Assembly (NCBI GenBank): GCA_017452405.1
Contig: JAFTMM010000084.1
Coordinates: forward strand, 1 to 6,475
Reading direction: 5' to 3'
Source of the DNA: Clostridia bacterium
Lineage (GTDB): Bacteria > Bacillota > Clostridia > Christensenellales > Pumilibacteraceae
DNA length: 6,475 bases
The position numbers and the translations under genes are program-made. The stretch's first letter is position 1. Each line of letters begins with the position of its first letter. Positions 4,761 to 6,475 of the stretch are shown here, one piece after another. The notes under the pieces were generated by a model, which did not search any database, was not told the DNA's origin, and was given only the letters and a program-made list of their open reading frames with translations.

Positions 4761-5834
4761 ATGACAAGTGAAGAAGTGAAAAAAATAAAAAGCGGACTGC
4801 TCTGTCTCGGCGTTTCGGCGAGCGAGGAAACAGGGGATAGTCTGGTCGAAGAAATGCCCTACTTTTTTAAGAAGGGCTTTTCTCACTCCGTCCACGCTCA
4901 AGTTTTCGGTGCTAATATCGCGCTTAGCGTGTCCGAGCGTTTTTCCGAAGTATCGCCTTACCGTCTTGAAAAGGTAGGCGAGAGCTACTGTGTGACGTGG
5001 GAGGGTGGTAGCGCGCCGATTAAATTCTTTCCACGCCTGCCCCAAACGGGTACGGTAGTGGACGAGCTGGCGAAGTACCACTCGCCCGACTGCATAACGC
5101 TGTGGCCGTCCACGAGCTGTTGCTACGACAAACCCGGTCTTAAATGCAAGTTCTGTTCGCTTATGGAAGAGGACGGCGCGCCCGTTCCTATTGACGAGCT
5201 TGCAAGCGGACTCAAGTCGCTGTATGAGAAAGTTCCGCACGCTCACGCGCTCAACTTTTCGGGCGCAACTTACCAAAGTCCTGACGCTATGGCTGACTAT
5301 TGGATAGCGTTGACGAAAAAGCTCCGTGAGTTTTTTACGGGCGCGATAAGTATCGAGTTTGCTCCTCCTGCTAATCTTGACAAGTTAAGCGAGATGAAGA
5401 AAGCAGGCGTGACTAACGTCATAATGAACCTTGAAATTTCAAATCCCGCTTTGAGAAAAGAAATCTGCCCGGGCAAGGGCAGAATAACGTACGAGCATTA
5501 TTATAAGGCTTACGAGCGCGCAGTAGAACTTTTCGGGCGTGGTCAGGTGTCCTCCGTGCTTATAGCAGGACTGCAACCGTACGACGATATAGTAGAGGAG
5601 TGTCGAAAAATGACGAAAATAGGCGTATTTCCGACGATAATGCCTTTTCGCCCGTTTGACGACGCGCCCTTATCCACTCAACCCATGTGCGATCCTGCGG
5701 AATATATTCGCATATCCGAACTTCTCGGTCAAATGCTGAGAGAGGAAAACCTTGCGCCTAGCGCAATGCAAGGTTGCACCAAATGCGGTGGTTGCAGTCT
5801 GGAAAACGACTGTTATTACCACCCGGGGGAATAA
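4761..5834 (+). CDS. Radical SAM protein, biotin-synthase-related (COG2516-like), unknown reaction
   Basis: From ATG 4761 the protein has 357 residues; an in-frame TTG at 4755 would add two. Neither has a Shine-Dalgarno sequence, so translation may be coupled to the PHP gene ending 9 nt upstream. The radical SAM cluster site is CC-YDKPGLK-CKFC (about residues 120-132), i.e. Cx7-8Cx2C rather than CxxxCxxC. NFSGATY (165-171) fits the SAM-binding GGE-like strand, followed by EFAPPANLDKL (199-209), EISNPALRKEICPGKG (225-240) and IMPFRPFDDAPLS (293-305). This order and spacing match, from memory, the biotin-synthase-related family that includes the MSMEG_0568-type proteins. The C-terminus has a second cluster, CTKCGGCSLENDC (Cx2Cx2Cx5C), possibly an auxiliary Fe-S or zinc site. 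The residue numbers are for the ATG start. The substrate is unknown. Confidence 0.82.
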   Translation: MTSEEVKKIKSGLLCLGVSASEETGDSLVEEMPYFFKKGFSHSVHAQVFGANIALSVSERFSEVSPYRLEKVGESYCVTWEGGSAPIKFFPRLPQTGTVVDELAKYHSPDCITLWPSTSCCYDKPGLKCKFCSLMEEDGAPVPIDELASGLKSLYEKVPHAHALNFSGATYQSPDAMADYWIALTKKLREFFTGAISIEFAPPANLDKLSEMKKAGVTNVIMNLEISNPALRKEICPGKGRITYEHYYKAYERAVELFGRGQVSSVLIAGLQPYDDIVEECRKMTKIGVFPTIMPFRPFDDAPLSTQPMCDPAEYIRISELLGQMLREENLAPSAMQGCTKCGGCSLENDCYYHPGE

Positions 5835-5851
5835 ATAATTGCAGACATATA

Positions 5852-5879
5852 AAAAGGCATCGGTAATTCGATGCCTTTT
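5852..5879. terminator. Bidirectional intrinsic terminator between convergent genes
   Basis: An 11-bp perfect stem pairs AAAAGGCATCG (5852-5862) with CGATGCCTTTT (5869-5879) around a 6-nt loop. The A-run on one arm and the T-run on the other serve termination in both directions. It lies 17 nt after the radical SAM stop and 12 nt beyond the end of the convergent ClC gene. Confidence 0.82.
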
Positions 5880-5891
5880 AAACTGAAATCT

Positions 5892-6475
5892 TTACAACCC
5901 TTTATACGCTTTGAATACGGAGGAAATATCCTTTTCCGTTTTGTCGCGGTTGTCCGTTTCGCTGATGAGCGTCAGTTCGTCGCCTGCTTGAACGATAGTA
6001 TCACCGCTCGGAACGATATTGTCCGCTCCGTCACGCTTAACTCTCGTAATAACCGTACCCCAAGGCAGGAGCAAGTCGTGCACTTCTTTGCAATCGGCAG
6101 GCGAGCCTACTTCTACCGTCACAACGAACTCTTCCTTTACGCCAAGTTTTGCTACGCCGTCCGTCTTTAAGAAGCCTTCGAGAAGAACGTCGTAAATGGC
6201 TTCCGTACCGCACGCCTTGCCGAGCAGATAACCAATTGAAACGCCGAGCATAACGGGGAGGAGCAGGTTGAAGTTATAGCTACCTGTAAGCTCGAACACC
6301 ATAACCATAGAGGTAAGCGGAGCTTTAACGATAGTGGCAAAGAACGTCGCCATACAAATCATAACTATAACGTCCGAGTAAGTTGCGCTCATTCCGCACG
6401 CCTGCGCTATGTAGCTTATAAGACCGCCTGCGCACGCTCCGACTGCGAGCATGGGGATAAATACACCGCAGGGAA
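5892..6475 (-). CDS. ClC-family chloride channel/exchanger with C-terminal RCK_C domain, N-terminus beyond the window
   Basis: The frame on the minus strand stays open to the right edge, so the Met at 6452 is internal; about 194 C-terminal residues are visible. They begin with CGVFIPMLAVGACAG, the ClC GGxFxPxLxxGA anion-pore motif. FFATIVKAPLTSMVMVFELTG and further hydrophobic helices follow. The Tyr in EAIYDVLLE is in the position of the central chloride-coordinating Tyr of ClC-ec1. After the membrane part comes a soluble RCK_C/TrkA_C domain (roughly the last 80 residues: VEVGSPADCKEV, LLPWGTVITRVKRDG, VPSGDTIVQAGDELTLI), a common fusion in Firmicutes that may bind a regulatory ligand. It mediates chloride transport or Cl-/H+ exchange at the membrane. 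The gating and proton glutamates lie outside the window, so channel and exchanger cannot be distinguished. Confidence 0.92.
   Translation of the reverse strand, partial: PCGVFIPMLAVGACAGGLISYIAQACGMSATYSDVIVMICMATFFATIVKAPLTSMVMVFELTGSYNFNLLLPVMLGVSIGYLLGKACGTEAIYDVLLEGFLKTDGVAKLGVKEEFVVTVEVGSPADCKEVHDLLLPWGTVITRVKRDGADNIVPSGDTIVQAGDELTLISETDNRDKTEKDISSVFKAYKGL

Noticed and set aside
4217..5276. Minus-strand open frames across the PHP and radical SAM genes
   Set aside because: Antisense to genes with clear catalytic motifs; no ribosome binding site or family resemblance.
5871..6170. Plus-strand open frame beginning in the terminator
   Set aside because: It starts within the terminator stem and is antisense to the RCK_C domain of the ClC gene.

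Overview
The window looks like a chromosomal segment of a low-to-mid GC Firmicute, most likely an uncultured gut-type Clostridia. The grounds are strong AGGAGG-type ribosome binding sites, near-consensus sigma-A promoters, a Clostridia-style D-Ala-D-Ala ligase, a ClC channel with an RCK_C tail, and a small phage-type holin. The genus-level assignment is inference; no rRNA or ribosomal protein gene is present to fix it.

Layout. Positions 1-892 hold two phage-like genes on the + strand: the 3' part of a long alpha-helical/coiled-coil protein and a small two-helix holin-like protein with an acidic tail. They are followed by a hairpin at 905-944. Positions 893-1514 contain no convincing protein gene but are full of structure: REP-like palindromes (951-1036), then two diverged tandem copies of an element (about 1095-1235 and 1309-1467). 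Each copy has a -10-like box, an identical 17-nt segment, a long irregular hairpin and its own intrinsic terminator. The second copy ends 47 nt before the ddl start codon. Base changes between the copies preserve pairing, which points to a structured RNA. This is the most interesting part of the window.

Positions 1515-2600 encode a complete D-alanine--D-alanine ligase family protein (cell wall precursor synthesis). Positions 2682-3884 encode a complete eukaryotic-type NADP-dependent isocitrate dehydrogenase (2-oxoglutarate/NADPH supply), a single-gene unit with its own near-perfect extended -10 promoter and a 3' hairpin. Positions 4017-5834 form a likely two-gene operon: a PHP-domain metallohydrolase with all nine expected metal ligands, probably translated from a leaderless mRNA, and a COG2516-like radical SAM protein with a non-standard cysteine spacing and a second cysteine cluster at the C-terminus. 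A bidirectional terminator (5852-5879) separates this operon from a convergent, right-truncated ClC chloride channel/exchanger gene carrying a C-terminal RCK_C (TrkA_C) domain.

The metabolic genes do not form one obvious pathway. The features worth following up are the tandem RNA elements before ddl, the leaderless PHP gene, and the PHP/radical SAM pair.
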